DNA of 64,000 bases from Prunella strophiata (Eukaryota > Chordata > Aves > Passeriformes > Prunellidae), in assembly GCA_036583965.1 (NCBI GenBank), contig JAZBQD010000014.1, positions 71,725,586-71,789,585 of the forward strand, read 5' to 3'. The notes beneath the pieces are model-generated. The model worked only from the letters and a program-made list of their open reading frames with translations. It made no database searches and was not told where the DNA came from. The translations under genes and the position numbers were made by a program. This document shows, in pieces, positions 22,301-37,300 of the stretch (the stretch's first letter is position 1; each line of letters begins with the position of its first letter).

Positions 22301-25300
22301 GGCGGGCTCCCCAGCACGGCAAGGAGGGTCTGATGGGTGTTGGGGTCTCAGGAGGGTCAGGCAGGAGTGAGGGGGCCCCTCCTGGTAGTGGGGTGCGTGG
22401 TGGGGGGGTTCCCCAGCAGGGTCCCCCTGGGTGGGGGTGCCAGGAGGGTCTGACAGGTGTTGGGCTTCCCCGCCAGGTGATCGCCCCCGAGGAGATCGTG
22501 GACCCCAACGTGGACGAGCACTCGGTGATGACGTACCTGTCCCAGTTTCCCAAGGCCAAGCTGCGGCCGGGGGCCCCCGTGCGCCCCCGTCTGCCCGAGC
22601 CGGGCCGCGCGCGCGCCTACGGGCCCGGTACGGGGGCTGAGGGGGCTCGGGGGGCCGGGGGACAGCTGGGGTCCCAGGACAGCAGGGCGGGAGGGGGTGG
22701 AGGTTTGTGGGGGCAGCAGGGGGCTGGGGACCTGGCATAGGTGGGACATGGGACACAAAAGGGGCACGGAGCCCATGCAGGGGGAGCTCAGGGGCACATG
22801 GGGACTGGCACGGGGGGCACACGGGGAGGGTACCAGGGGGAGAACATGGGGGGCTTTGGAGCACAGCACAAGAGAGTACGTGAGGGCTATGGCTGTCAGG
22901 GCATCAGAGTGAACCATGAACCACCCCTCCTACCAAGCCCAGGGACTCCTCTCCAGTCCTGGGGTGTCACCTGTGCCCAGGGACACCTGAGGGAAACCCC
23001 AGGGTCTCCACTCCCCACCCAGGGCTCCCCAAGAGTCCCCCTATGCACAGGGACCCCTCAAAGCCCTATCAGGCTCACCTGCCCATACTCAGGAGACCAC
23101 CATTGACACTCTGCACCCTGCTGCTACCACCAATCTGGGTGCCCAAAGTCCTGGGGGGGTTTTGGGGGTGCTGGGGCCCCCCTTGACTCCCCCCACCCTG
23201 CAGGCATCGAGCCCCAGGGGAATGTGGTGCTGCGCCCTGCCCAGTTCACAGTGGAGACCCTCGAGGCGGGCATGGGCGAGGTCCTGGTCTATGTTGAGGA
23301 CCCCGAGGGACACACTGAGGAGGTACAGGGGGCCCTGGCTCTCCCTCTGGGGGATCCCCCCAGTCTCTCTCTCTGGGAGGACCCCCTCACCCCCCCAGTG
23401 CCCCAGCTGTGTGTCACCCCCTTCCCCCAATTTTGGGGTCTCTTCCCACGGCAGGCCAAGGTGGTCCCCAACAATGACAAGAAGCGAACATACAGCGTCA
23501 CCTACATCCCCAAGGTTGGGGGGCTGCACAAGGTGAGCCCCTTGGTGACCCCCCCAAGGCAACGCTTCTGTGACATCTCCTTGCTACCCTCCCTGCAACA
23601 CCCCCTGCAATACCCCCATAACACCCCCCCTGTGATGTCCCCGTGACACCCCCACATCTCAGAGTGGTGGCTGCCCCTCCCATGCCTCCCCCGCAAGGCG
23701 AATGGGGGACACCTGGCACAGTGGGGTTTGGGGTCCCTAAGGGGTCCCTAAGGATCTCTGTGGGGCTCTCCTTGTGTCCCTGGGAATGGCACTGGGTGGC
23801 ACTGGGGTGCCCTGTGGGGCACCCTGTAGGGTCCCCGGGGTGCCATGCTGAAGTCTGTGGGGGGAGGTGTTGTAATGGGGGGACCATGGAGTGTCTTGTT
23901 GGGATTCCTGGGTGTCCTGTGCATTAGGGTCCCTGGAGGGGGCAACAGGGAGTCCCTGGGGGCGGTCACTGCTGAGGGTGATCCTCTTCAGGTTGTCCTC
24001 CTAGGGGGTGTCCCTGGGGTGTGCCACGCGCTGTGTCCATGGGGATCTGTGGGGGGTTGTCCCTGGGGTGTGGTGCGGCCGTGGGGGCCGTGGTCCCCTG
24101 ACACCCTTGATGTCCCCGTGCCCTCCAGGTGACAGTGCTGTTCGCGGGGCAGAACATCGACGGGAGCCCCTTTGGGGTGAATGTGGGCATGGCCCTGGGC
24201 GACGCCAGCAAGGTCACGGCACGTGGCCCCGGCCTGGAGCCTGTGGGCAATGTGGCCAACAAGGCCACCTACTTCGACATCTACACTGCAGGTGGGGACA
24301 CCAGGGGGCTGGGGGTCTCTGGGGACAGGTCCTTGTGGTGGTGTTGCCATGGCCTGGCCAGGTGACTGCGATCATGCCTTCATGGTGGCATGGCCGTGGC
24401 ATGACCCTGAGACTTTGAGGACGTGTCCTTGTGGTGGTGTGGCTGTGACATGACTTGCTGGCACTGTCCATGTCCTCATGATGACATGGGGTGGCCTGGT
24501 GGCTCTGGGGATGTGTCCTTGGAGTGGCAGGGCCATGGCATGATCTCATGGTGGCTTGGGGACACCTCCTTCTCATTCCAGGGCCACAGCATGGCCAGGT
24601 GGCTCTGGGGACATATCCTCAAGGTGGCCTCGATGTAGCATTACCTGGTGGCTCTGGGGCCACACCTTCATGGTGACATGGCCATGGGGTGGTCTTATGG
24701 TGGCAGGGCCATGGCATGGCAAATGGCACCAAGACTGTGTCCTTCTTGTGCCATGGCCATGGGTGGTCTGGTGGCTGTGGGGCCATGTTGTCAGGGTGAC
24801 AGGGCCATGGCATGGCTGGGTGACTCCTGGGGACGTGTCCTCATGGTGGCCTGGCCATGGGACTGAGCGCATGTCCTGGTGACGACAGGGGCTGGCTCGG
24901 GCGATGTGGGGGTGGTGATCACGGACCCCCAGGGCCGACGGGACACAGTGGAGGTGATGCTGGAGGACAAGGGGGACAACGTGTTCCGCTGCACATACCG
25001 GCCCGTCCTCGAAGGGCCACACACCATCTGTGTCACCTACGCTGGTGCCCAGGTCCCCAGGAGCCCCTTCACTGTCAATGTGGCTGAAGGTGAGGCTCCC
25101 TCCTGGGTCCCCATGTGGCTCCATAACATTTGTGGTCATTGTAGCTAATGTAGCTATCAGTGGCCCCACATCACCCAGCTGTGACCACAGTGGCCCCAAG
25201 GCACCCAGTGGTGACTGTGGTGGTCCATGACACCAATAAGTGACCACGGGTGAACCCATGGTTCCCTTGCACTCCCCAGGGTGTTCCTCTGGCACCCCTG

Positions 25301-28300
25301 TCCCTAGGGTGTCCCCTGGGGTTGGTTCCTTGTGCCCCCGAGGACACCATGGCACTCCCCTGTCCCCAGGGCATCCCCAAGGCATTCCCATGGGCCTCTC
25401 CCAGCCTTGGGACACCCCCCCTTCCTGTCCTTGGGGGTTCCCCAGGGTCCCCCTGCTGCCTGGTGGGTGCTAATGGGAGTTTGCAGCCTGCACCCCCTCG
25501 GCGGTCCGGGCCACGGGCAGGGGGCTGCAGCCACGGGGGGTCCGAGTGCAGGACGTGGCCGACTTCAAGGTTCTGACACGGGGCGCGGGCAGTGGGGACC
25601 TGCGGGTGACACTGCGGGGACCAGGTACGTGTCACTGTGTGGGAGCATGGTGGGGCTGGCAGGCTGGGGGGCACCGTGGGGTTGGCCACTGGAAGGATGT
25701 GGGTAGGGTCCCACTGGGGGGGCCCATGGGGTGAGTGTATGGGTGGGGGTCCCCCATGGAGGGATGGATATAGATGTGGGACCCATGGGGGGTCTAGGGT
25801 TGGGGAACACCATGGGGGTGGCCATGGGGAGGTGGGTGCATGGGTGGGTGTCCCGTGAGGTTGTCCATGGAGGTAGGATGGTTGGGGCCATCCTGGGGTT
25901 GACCATGGGTTGGGGGGCACCATGGGAGGTGCATGGTTGGGGGGTGCCCTGGGGTGGGTGCCCCATCTGAAGCCCTCCTGCAGGGGGCACGGAGGAGCCG
26001 GTGACAGTGCGGGATGTCGGTGACGGTGTCTACGAGTGCGAGTACGTGCCCCGGGTGCCCGGCACCTACCAGGTGTCCATCACCTGGGGTGGCTATGCCA
26101 TCCCCCGCAGGTCAGTGCCCACCCAGCACAGGGGTCCTGGCAGGGGGAAGTGAGGGGGGTGGGCTTGTGCGGAAGGGGGGGGTGGGGGGATGATGTACAA
26201 GCCCCACCCCTCACTGCCCCTCCACCATTCCCAGCCCATGTGAGGTGCAGATGTTTTGGGGAATGTGGGCAGTGTGTGTGGGGTACAAGCCCTCCCTCAT
26301 CTGCCCGAGCCAATCTGAGGTGCAGGTGTCCCCCCAGGGGTGGGAGATATCTGAGGGAACTGGGGGGTGCAGGTGTAGTGTAACCCCCTCCCTCCCATTC
26401 CCCCCAGCCCGTTCGAGGTGCAGGTGTGTGAGAGGGCGGGGGTGTACAGGTGTGTTACAGCCCCCCTCACACCTGCCTGTCCTCCCCAGCCCGTTCGAGG
26501 TGCAGGTGTCCCCCCAGCCGGGGGCACAGAAGGTCCGGGCCTGGGGCCCGGGGCTCGAGGGTGGGGTCGTGGGGCGCCCTGCAGACTTCGTGGTCGAGGC
26601 CGTCGGCACTGAAGTGGGGACCCTTGGTGAGCAGGGGGGGACATGGAGGTGGGGGGCACTGTGGTGGGGACCCTGGGTGAGCCCTGAGCAGGGGGACATG
26701 GCGACAAGGTCAGGGGCATCGTGGTGGGGACATTGGGACAGGGCTGGGGATTGGGTGGTTTGAACAGGGTGGGGACAAGGGCATGAGTGGGTGACACCCT
26801 GCTGGGGACATGTGGACAGAATGGGGGACACCATGGAGCAACATGGCACTGTGAGGGGTGTCAGTGTGGGGGGGACTAGGGCACGGAGTGTGTGAAACCC
26901 CACTGGGGACATGGGGACAGGCTGGAGGATGGACACCATAGTGGGGTCCCCCACTGCTGTGGCCCATGAGACAGGCATGCAGAGGTGGTGACATGGGGCA
27001 GGTTGGAGGTGGCCCCAGTGGGGCCGGGGTGACATAGTTGGCGCCGCCCTGGGGACATGGTCACAGAGAGGGGACAATGGTCTGGGGGTCCCCACTGGGG
27101 GGACATAAGGACATGTTAGGTGTCACCCTGCTGGCGGCATGGGCACAGAGGGGGGATGAGGACGAGGACCTGGGGGTCGTGGTGCAGGCACAGGGTAACG
27201 GTGGCTGCGGTGCCCCCAGGGTTCTCCATCGAGGGCCCATCCCAGGCACGCATCGAGTGTGATGACAAGGGCGACGGCTCATGCGATGTGCGGTACTGGC
27301 CCACGGAGCCAGGGCTCTACGCTGTGCACGTGGTCTGTGACGACGAGGACATCCGGGACAGCCCTTTCATGGCTGATATCCGCCCCGCTCCCCCTGACTC
27401 CTGGCCCGACAAGGTGCTGCAACCCATGGCAACCCACGGATCCTGTTATGCCCTTGTGCTCCACAGTGCCCTGCTGTGCCCCATTGCGCCCCATTGCACC
27501 CCATTACGCCTCACCTGTGGGTGCTGGGGGTGCCAGCACCCCATTGCATCCTTCTAAACCCCCCTCTCCACAGGTGAAGGCCTTTGGGCCAGGGCTGGAG
27601 CCCACTGGCTGCATTGTGGATCGCCCAGCCGAGTTCACCATTGACGCCCGTGGTGCCGGCAAGGGGCCCCTCAAGCTCTATGCACAGGTGGGAGCTGCAG
27701 GGGCTGTTGGGTGGTGCTGGGTGCTGTTGAGTGACATTGGGTGGTGTTGAGCACCTTTGAGTACTGTTGAACACTGCTGGGTTCCATTTAAGTGTTGTTG
27801 GGCACCGCTGGGTACCCCAGAGCACTATTGGGTGCTATTGGGCACCCAACGGTGCCCATTGGCCAGCACTGAGTGCCATTGGGCACCGTTGGGTGCCATT
27901 GGCCAGTGCTGAGTGCCATTGGGCACCGTTGGGTGCCATTGGCCAGTGCTGAGTGCCATTGGGCACCGTTGGGTGCCATTGGCCAGTGCTGAGCTGCCAT
28001 TGGGCACCGTTGGGTGCCATTGGCCAATGCTGAGTGCCATTGGGCTCCCTCACCTCCCCCCTGCTGCTCACAGGATGCCGAGGGCTTCCCCATTGACATC
28101 AAGGTGAAGGACAATGGTGACGGCACCTACCACTGTGTCTACGTCCCCACCAAGGCCATGAAGCACACAGTCATCGTTGCCTGGGGGGGCGTCAACACCC
28201 CCAACAGCCCCTTCCGTGTGGGTGTCATGGGGGCCCATGGGTGCTGGGGTGGTTGTGGGGATCCCTTGAGGTGTAGGGGGGGGGTGCTAGTCATGGAGGG

Positions 28301-31300
28301 TGTTAAGGTGTCAGATGTGGGGCATGGGAGTCCCAGGGGGATGGGGGGCCAGGGTGGGGCTGGGGGCCCATGGGGTGATGTGGATGGAAATGGGGGTCCC
28401 ATGGAGTGCTGGATGTGGGGATGGAGGTCCCAGACCCACAGGGTGCTGGGGTAGGGCTGGGGGTCCCATGAAGTGCTGGGGATGGGAGTCTGTGGAGTGG
28501 CTGGATGGAGGCAGGGTGCCAGTGGTGGAGTTGGAGGTCCCGGTCCCATGGGGTGCCAGGGAAAGTGGGGTCTATGCCCCTGCCCCATGAGACACTGTGG
28601 GCCTGCAGGTGAGCGTGGGTGAGGGCAGCCACCCCAGCAGGGTGAAGGTGCACGGGCCGGGTGTGGAGAAGACGGGGCTGAAGGCCAACGAACCCACTTA
28701 CTTCACTGTGGACTGCAGCGAGGCTGGACAGGGTGGGTGCAATGGTGGGGGGCATCCTGGGAACTCCTCTGTGGGCATGAGGCTTGTGTCCCTGGGCCAG
28801 CACCCCTGGTCCTGCACCCCTGGTCCTGGACCATTGCCACCAGTCCTGCTCCATCATTCCTGGATCAAGGGTCCTTCATTCTGATCCTGGTCCCGCATCT
28901 CTGGTCCTACAACCCTGATCCTGCATCCCTGATCCTGGTCCATTGTCCCTGCATCCCTGGTCCAGGATTCCTGGGCCTGCATCCCTGGTCCATTATCTCT
29001 GATCCTGGTCCATCAGTCCTGGTCCTGTCCATCACCTCCAGTCCTGATCCAGCCCCCTGCCCCATGTGCTCAGTTCCACTCCTTGGTGTCTCCCTGGGGA
29101 GTGGGGGCCACTGACCCGGCCACCCCCACAGGTGACGTCAGCATTGGCATCAAGTGCGCCCCGGGAGTGGTGGGGCCGCTCGAGGCTGACATCGACTTCG
29201 ACATCATTAAGAATGACAATGACACCTTCACGGTCAAGTACACAGCGCCGGGTGCGGGGCTCTACACCATCATGGTGCTCTTTGCCAACCAGGTCAGGGT
29301 TCTGGGACTGCCCCACATCCCCGAGGGTCTGCCCTCCACTCTGTGGGGTGCCCCCAGGGGCAAGGTGGGGCTGGGGCTTTGACCCCGTGGTGCCCCCGTG
29401 TCACTGTGCCCTGGTCTTGGTCCCCAGGAGATCCCCTCCAGCCCCTTCCGCATCAAGGTGGACCCGTCCCACGACGCCACCAAGGTCAAAGCCGAGGGAC
29501 CTGGGCTCAGCCGGACGGGTGAGGGGCCAGTGGGGTCAGGGGGGGTGGGGTGGGGAGGGGTGGGGTGGGAGAATTGGGATGGGGGTGATGGATGCTGTGA
29601 GGCAGGTACTGTGAGTGCCGTGGGTACCACAGTGGCTGACATTGGGGGGCAGGGGTGGAGGTGGGGACCCCCACCCACTTCTGGGTGCTATGGGGCAGGG
29701 ACTGTGGGTCCCGCGGTTGCTGTGGGTCCCGCAGTGACTTGATGATGTGGTGCAGGAGTGGAGGTGGGGACCCCCACCCACTTCCGTGTGCAGACGCGGG
29801 GGGCGGGGAAGGCCCCCCTGGATGTGCGGTTCGTGGGGTCGGGGCCTGGCCCAGCTGTTGCTGACTTCGAGGTCATTGACAATCACGACTATTCCTACAC
29901 TGTCAAGTACACCCCGCTGCAGCAGGTGCGTGCTGGGGCACCTGGACATCCCATGGAGGCACCTCAACCAGTCTGGGCACCCCAGCCCATAGGGTCACCC
30001 CACAGGGGGATGCCCAACGTGCAGGGGCTCCCTGGCCCATGGGGTAGCCAAGAGGGGCCCCCTCACTGATATCCCATTCCCTGGGCTCCCCCAAGGAGAC
30101 CCACCCATACAGTATAGGGGCGCTCTATGAGCACCCCCTCCCCACAGGCACCCCCAGCTCCTGGGCAACCCACCCCTGTGAACACCCCCCCACCGCTGTG
30201 GACACCCCACCTCTGTGGGCACCCCCTTGGGGCAGCTGCAGCCCCACATGTGTACCTGTCAACCCAGGGCACCCCAGGGCCATGGATTCCCCATCCCTGG
30301 GAATCTACCCTCCCCAGCAGCCATGGGTGACCCCTAGCCCCCCTCAGCCTTATGGCTATGTGTCCCCTGGCATCCCCTTGGAAACCCCCAAGCTCTGTCC
30401 CGTGGGTGTCTGCCCTCTGCCCCATGACTGGGTGCTGTGTGGGGGTCCCCTGGCAGCACCCTGAAGTGGAGTTGTTCCTGCAGGGCCCCCTGTCTGTGGT
30501 GGTCACCTATGGGGGGGACCCCATCCCCAAGAGCCCCTTCCCCGTCACTGTGGCCCCCCCCCTGCAGCTGGGCAAGGTCAAGGTGCAGGGGCTCAACAGC
30601 AGTGAGTGGCAGCACTGGGGGAATGGTGGGGGGACACCAAGGGAGGGGAGCACCCTGCATGTGGTGTAGAGTGGGGGGCGGGCCCTGGAAGGGACACTTG
30701 GGGGCACCCTGGGGGAAGAGACCTTGGAGGGGACACCTGGGTGACAGGATCAGTGTGGGGGGGCACTCTGAATGTGAGGGCATTCTGGGGGAGGGCACTC
30801 TTGAGTGTGGGGTTCAGCATGGGGTAAGGGCACATGAGGGCATGGACACTGCATGTAGGGGTAGCTGGGTGAGGGATACACACCTGGTTATGGGGTGCAG
30901 CTTGGGGGCCCCAAGGGTGGGTTGGGGGGCACCCTAGTAGGAGAGGTTTGGGACTGCCTATGCCTGGGAGCAACCAGGATATGGGGGACAGATATGGGTG
31001 GGGACATGGGGGGACACACACCCTGTGGGGAAACAATACCCTGGATATGGGGGACACCCTTGGGTGGAGGTGACACACCCTGGGACAGACACACACGCCC
31101 TGCCCCGGATCTGGGAGACACATCTGGGTATGGGGTTCTTCATGGGTCTGGGGGCACCCCAAGGTATGGGGTGCCTCTCTGACCCCCAATTCCCTTGCAG
31201 AGGCAGAGGTGGGGCAGGTGCAGGAGTTCCAGGTGGAGGCCCAGGGTGCAGGAGGCCAGGGGCAACTGGAGGTGAAGGTGACAGGCCCCTCACGGCGCCC

Positions 31301-34300
31301 TGTGCCCTGCACAGTGGGGCCTGCACCCCCTGGGGGCCCCCACCCCTGTCACCTTCACACCCCCCGAGGAGGGACCCCACCGTGTCGAGGTCACCTACGA
31401 TGGGCACCCAGTTCCAGGCAGCCCCTTCCCTGTGGAGGCTCTGCTGCCCCCTGACCCCTCCAAGGTGAGCATGGCACACACATGCAACAGGGATGCGTGT
31501 GTCCCAACCCCTGTGTGTCCCTCTGCCCTCCTGACCCCCACGTGCTGCTCACAAGCCCCAAATGTGCCTATACCCTCATAACCCCTGCATATCCCCCCTG
31601 ACCCCCACGTGTTCCGGTGCAAGCAGGTGGTAGCCTCAGGGCTGGGGCTGCAGGGCAGTCACATGGGGGTCCACTGACCCACACCTGTCCCTGTGTCCTT
31701 CTTGATCTCCACCTGTCCGTGTTCCCCCTGATCCTCTGTGTCCCTGTGCCTGCAGGTGGTGGCCTCGGGGCCGGGTCTGAAGGGCGGCCGTGTTGGGGTC
31801 CCAGCACCCTTCTCCATTGCCACGCAGGGCGCGGGCAGTGGGGGGCTGGGGCTGACAGTGGAGGGGCCATGCGAGGCCAAGATCGAGTGCCAGGACAACG
31901 GCGACGGCTCCTGCGCCGTGTCCTACCTGCCCACGGCGCCCGGAGAGTACCACATCAACATCCTCTTTGCTGGGCGCCACATCCCAGGCAGCCCCTTCAC
32001 AGCCGCGGTCACGGCGCCCTTCGACCCGGCCAAAGTGACGGCATCAGGGCCGGGGCTGGAGCGCGGCCGTGCGGGCGAGGCGGCTGTCTTCTCCGTGGAC
32101 TGCTCACAGGCTGGTGAGGCCGAGCTCACCATTGAGATCCGCTCCGAGGCCGGCGTCAAGGCCGAGGTGCTGGTGCAGAACAACCGCGATGGCACCTACG
32201 CCATCACCTACACTCCAGCCTGTGCTGGTGCCTACACCATCACCATCAACTACGGCGGCCTCCCGGTGCCCAACTGTCCCGTTCGCGTCACCGTCGACCC
32301 AGCCGTCGACACCAGCAGTGTCAAGGTCTACGGCAAAGGCGTGGAGCCGCGAGGTGAGGGAGGGGTCATGCAGGGGCCGCTCACCATGGCACCTCCTTCC
32401 CTTGGGTGGGGATCTCCTTCTCCCCAGGGGCATCCCATCCCTCTCGGCATCTCTTCCTCCTGGGTACCCCTGTGGACATCACCACAGGCATCTCCCCTCT
32501 ATGAGCATCCCCTTGGGCACCCCATCCCTGAGGGTATCCCCTCTCTGTGGACATCCCTGCTCACAGGCATCCCAACCCCATGGGCATCCCATCTCCATGG
32601 GCACCCCATGGACAGCTCTTCTTATGTGGAGGATTTCTGGGCACCCTGTGGACATCCCTCCACAGGCACCTCCCATGGCATGGACAACCCTGTGGCTATG
32701 GACACTCCCATGGTCACCAACATCTCCTCCCTATGGGCAACCCCTCTAATGGGGGCCCTCCTGGGCACACCACAGGCATCTCTACTCCCCCTGTCCCCCT
32801 TGCCCCCACCACTACTCAGAGGTCCCTGTGGTTTTCCCCTCTTTCCTGGGGGGAAGTTCTGGGGCTGCAGGGGGTGTGGGGTGGGACCCCAGGGGTGTTC
32901 CAGTTCCCCCTTGAAGATCCTGTGTGTGCCAAGGGGGGCATGAGCTCTCAGAGGGTGCTGTAAGGGACCCTCAGGTGAGCCCTGGGCCCCCTTGACTCCC
33001 CTGTACCCCTCAGGGGTGCTGCGGGAGGTGGGCACTGAGTTCACGGTGGATGCGCGGGCACTGGCCCCCACCGGAGGACCCCACATCCGGGCGCGGGTGC
33101 TGAACCCCTCCGGGACCCCCATTGACACCTTCGTCACTGACCTCGGCGATGGCACCTACCGCGTGGAGTACACACCCTTCGAGGAGGGTGAGGGACCCCC
33201 ACAACCCCCCTGGGAGTCCCAACACCCCCGGGGACCCCCAGGCCCTATTGGAGAACACAGACATCCCCAGGGGACTCCCAGACTCCTAGGGACACCCAGC
33301 CCTGAGGAACAGCAACACACCCTGGGAACCTCCAGGGACCATGAGCTCCCCCAGGGGCTCTGCTCCTACACCAGACTCCCCCTGGGACCCCAAGTCCTGT
33401 CCAGGCATCCTCCATTCCTCATGAGGGACCCTCAGAGAGGGACCTTCTCATACCATGTCCAAGTGGGGACCCCCTTCAATTCCTGCTGGATCTCCTGAAC
33501 CAGGAACCCCCAAGCCCCCTGAGACAGCCCCAAATCCCAACCAGGGACTCTCAGCCCCCTCGCAAAAACCTCATCAAGGGATCCCCAAAACCCCCAAGAT
33601 CTTCCAAACCCCACCCAGAGACCCCCAAAATCCCCTGAGAATCTCCACCCCAGACACCCCTTGTGCTCCTCCATGGGCAGTGTGTGATGGTGTCCCTGTC
33701 ACAGGGCTGCACCTGGTGGAGGTGACATATGATGACGTGGCGGTCCCCAAGAGCCCATTCCGTGTGGGGGTAGCCGAGGGCTGCGACCCCACACGTGTTC
33801 GGGCGCATGGCCCTGGCCTGGAGGGCGGCCTGGTGGGCACAGCCAACCACTTCACTGTGGAGACCAGGTGGGCACTGACCCCCAACCTCAATCCAGCCCT
33901 GCTCCTCAAAGGCCCCCAACCCCTGCCTTCCAAATCCCCTGCCCTAGCTGTATTCCACACCCACTGACCCTTCATGCTGTCCATGCTGGGACGTTTGGGG
34001 TGGATGTGGCTCCCTGCTTCAGTGTGGAGACCAGGTGGGCACCAACCCTGAGTCCCTCCATTCCCACACTCATGCATTCCTCCTCCAGAGATGTCACCTC
34101 CATTCCAAGCCACCAACCCATCTCCATCCCCTGTTGTACACCACTATCCTCTTGCACCTGTGCCCTTCATGTGCATGTCCCACCTCTATCCCATGTCACC
34201 AACCTGCCACCTCCATCCTGTGCCACCACTCGCATCTTCATGTTCTGCCACTGAGGTCCCACACCCAACCTCTTGCATCCTCTACCACCTGTGTCCTTTT

Positions 34301-37300
34301 CCATGGATGTACCACCTCCATCCCACGTCACCAAACAGGCATCTCCACCCCCTGCCATGAAAGTGTCATCTCCATCCCGTGTCATCTCCATCCCATGTCA
34401 CCAGGATATCATCTCTGTCCCCTTGCCATGGAGGTGCCACCTCTGCCATGGAGGTGGCACCTCCATCTCCCCACCATGGTAGTTTGTTCCCCTGGCCCCA
34501 CCATACCTGTGTCACCTCTCTGAGTGACAGCATGTCCCTAGGGGCGCGGGCACTGGGGGGCTGGGCCTGGCCATCGAGGGTCCCTCAGAGGCGAAGATGT
34601 CCTGCAAGGACAACAAGGACGGGAGCTGCGCAGTGGAGTACGTCCCCTTCACGCCTGGTGACTACGACGTCAACATCACCTTCGGCGGCCACCCCATCCC
34701 TGGTGCGGGGGAACACAGGGACAGGGGGTGGGGGGAGATGTCCTGATTGTCATCTGTTGGTCACATGGCTTCACTGTGGTGATGCCACCCATGGTGGCCC
34801 CACAGCCAAGCTGTCCCCTGCCTGTGCTGTCCCCATGGCCATGGCTTTGGTACCCCCGTGGCCACACTGAACAATGGTCGTCTTGTCCTCATGGCTCACA
34901 CTGACCCCATGGCCACATTGACCTTATGAGCACACTGGCCCCACAAAGTGTCCATGCACATGATGGACACGCCAACTCTATGGCCATGCTGTCCCTGTGC
35001 CCCTGTTGACCTCATGGCCATGTTGACCTTGTCCTCATGCTGATCCCATACCCACACTGGCCCCATTTCCACACTGACCCCACACTCACATTGGCAGTGG
35101 CCACACTACCCCCATCCCCACCCTACCCTGCCCATGCTGCCTCCCTCATGCACTGACCCTCTCTCTCCACACAGGGAGCCCATTCCGGGTGCGAGTGCGG
35201 GATGCTGTGGATGCCTCAAAGGTGACGTGCTCAGGGCCAGGGCTGGGCCCCAGTGTCCGTGCACGGCTGCCCCAGAGCTTCACCGTGGACGTCAGTGCCG
35301 CAGGACGTGCAGCCCTTGAGGTGACGCTGCTGGGGCCCACTGGTACGTGGGGACATGGGGGGCAGGGGGGGCCTGTGTCTCGTGGGGTGTCCTGACCTCG
35401 GGGGTGTCCTGCCTCTTAAATGTCCTACTCCGTAGGATGTCTTGGCCCTTGGATCCCATAGTCTATAGAGAGTCCTGCCCCCTGGGGTGTCCTGACTCGT
35501 GGGGTGTCTAGCACCATGGATGCCCTGCTCCATAGGGTGTCCTACCCCATAGGACATCCAGCCCCATGGATGCCCTTCTTCATAGGGTGTCCAACTCCAT
35601 GGGGTGTCCTCCTTATGGGTACTCAGATCCACCCAGGGAGGTTGTGCCCTACATGCTGCTCTATACCTCCTATGTCCTCCTGTCCCACACGTCTCCCTGC
35701 CTCACATGTCCCCACCCAACATGTCCCACTGCCCCATAGGGCTGCCGGAGCCAGTGGAGATTCGAGACAATGGTGATGGCACCCACAAGGTCACCTACAC
35801 CCCAGCCACTGATGGGCCCTACACCGTGTCTGTCAAGTATGGGGGGCAGGAGGTGCCGCGCAGGTGAGACCCTACCTCAGCTGGGCAGAGTGGGACAGGA
35901 TCCCCACACAGCCTGGAGATCCCGGCACCCTCCTGACTCCCTGCTTCCCCCAGCCCCTTCAAGGTGACGGCGCTGCCCACCCATGATGCCAGCAAGGTGC
36001 GAGCGAGTGGCCCTGGGCTGAGTGCGGGAGGGATCCCTGCCAGCCTCCCTGTGGAATTCACCATTGATGCCCGCGACGCTGGCGAGGGACTGCTCACAGT
36101 GCAGATTCTGGTCAGTGTGTGAGGGGGAAACATGGGGGAGTGTGAGGGTTGTGGGGGGACACACTGAGGATGGGTGAAGGGCTGCTCACAGTCCAGATCC
36201 TGGTCAGTGCAGGGGGAAGTCATGGGGTGCTGAGTCCCACACGGTGCCCTTTCCCCCACATCCCGGGGTTCTGAGCCCCACAGGGTGCCCCCAGCACAGG
36301 GCACTGATGGGGGTTGCCTGCAGGACCCCGAGGGACAGCCCAAGAAGGCATCAATCCGGGACAACGGGGACGGCACCTACACAGTGTCCTACGTTCCCGA
36401 TGTGCCAGGGCGCTACACCAGCACTGTCAAGTACGGGGGCGATGAGATCCCTGCATCACCCTTCCGGGTCCTTGCCGTGCCTTCTGGCGATGCCAGCAAG
36501 TGCCTTGTCACAGGTGGGGCTGCCCCTCAATGTCCTTATGCTGACCTATGTCATCCCCTTGCTGGCCTCTGGCATACCCTTACTGACCCACAGCATCCCC
36601 TCACTGCCCCACGATGTCCCCTTGCTGCCACACGCACCCCTCCCTGCCCCACAGCATCTCTCCTGCCCCACAGCATCCCCTCCTGCCCCACAGCATACCC
36701 TCCTGCCCCACAACATCCATATGCTGACCCACAGTATCCCCCTGCTGTCCCACAGCACCCACCCTAGACACCCCTGCCTTACCCCCCACCACCCCATGGC
36801 TGCCCTCCAGCACACCCACTGCCCCACTGCTGCCCCTCAGCACCCCTCCCACTACCCCAGACCTGCCCGACGGCGCAGTGGGGATGAGTGAGTGCCCCCA
36901 GGACAGGATGTGTCGGCCCCCCCCGGAGCCCCCCGGCCCCCTCGGCACCCCCGGCCCCCCAACCAGTCCCCCAACCCCTTCTCACCGCTCTCCCTGGTCT
37001 TTCTTTCAGTATCCATTGGGGGCCATGGACTGGGTAAGTGGTGCCAGGGGGGCAGTTGGGGGGCTGGGGGGAGGCAGTTGGGGGATAGGTTTGGAGTCCC
37101 CCCATGGCCCTGAGCCCACCCTCCCCCACAGGTACCTGCCTGGGCCCCACGATCCAGATCGGGGAGGAGACGGTGATCACGGTGGATGCAAAGGCAGCGG
37201 GACAGGGCAAGGTCACCTGCAAGGTGTCAACGCCTGATGGTGCTGAGCTGGATGTGGATGTGGTGGAAAACCATGATGGCACTTTTGACATCTTCTACAC

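Noticed and set aside
29649..29683. Alternative first part of FLNC exon 18
   Set aside because: The copy matches the true exon for only about 35 bases and then diverges, has no donor in a workable frame, and lies 103 bases upstream of the intact exon.
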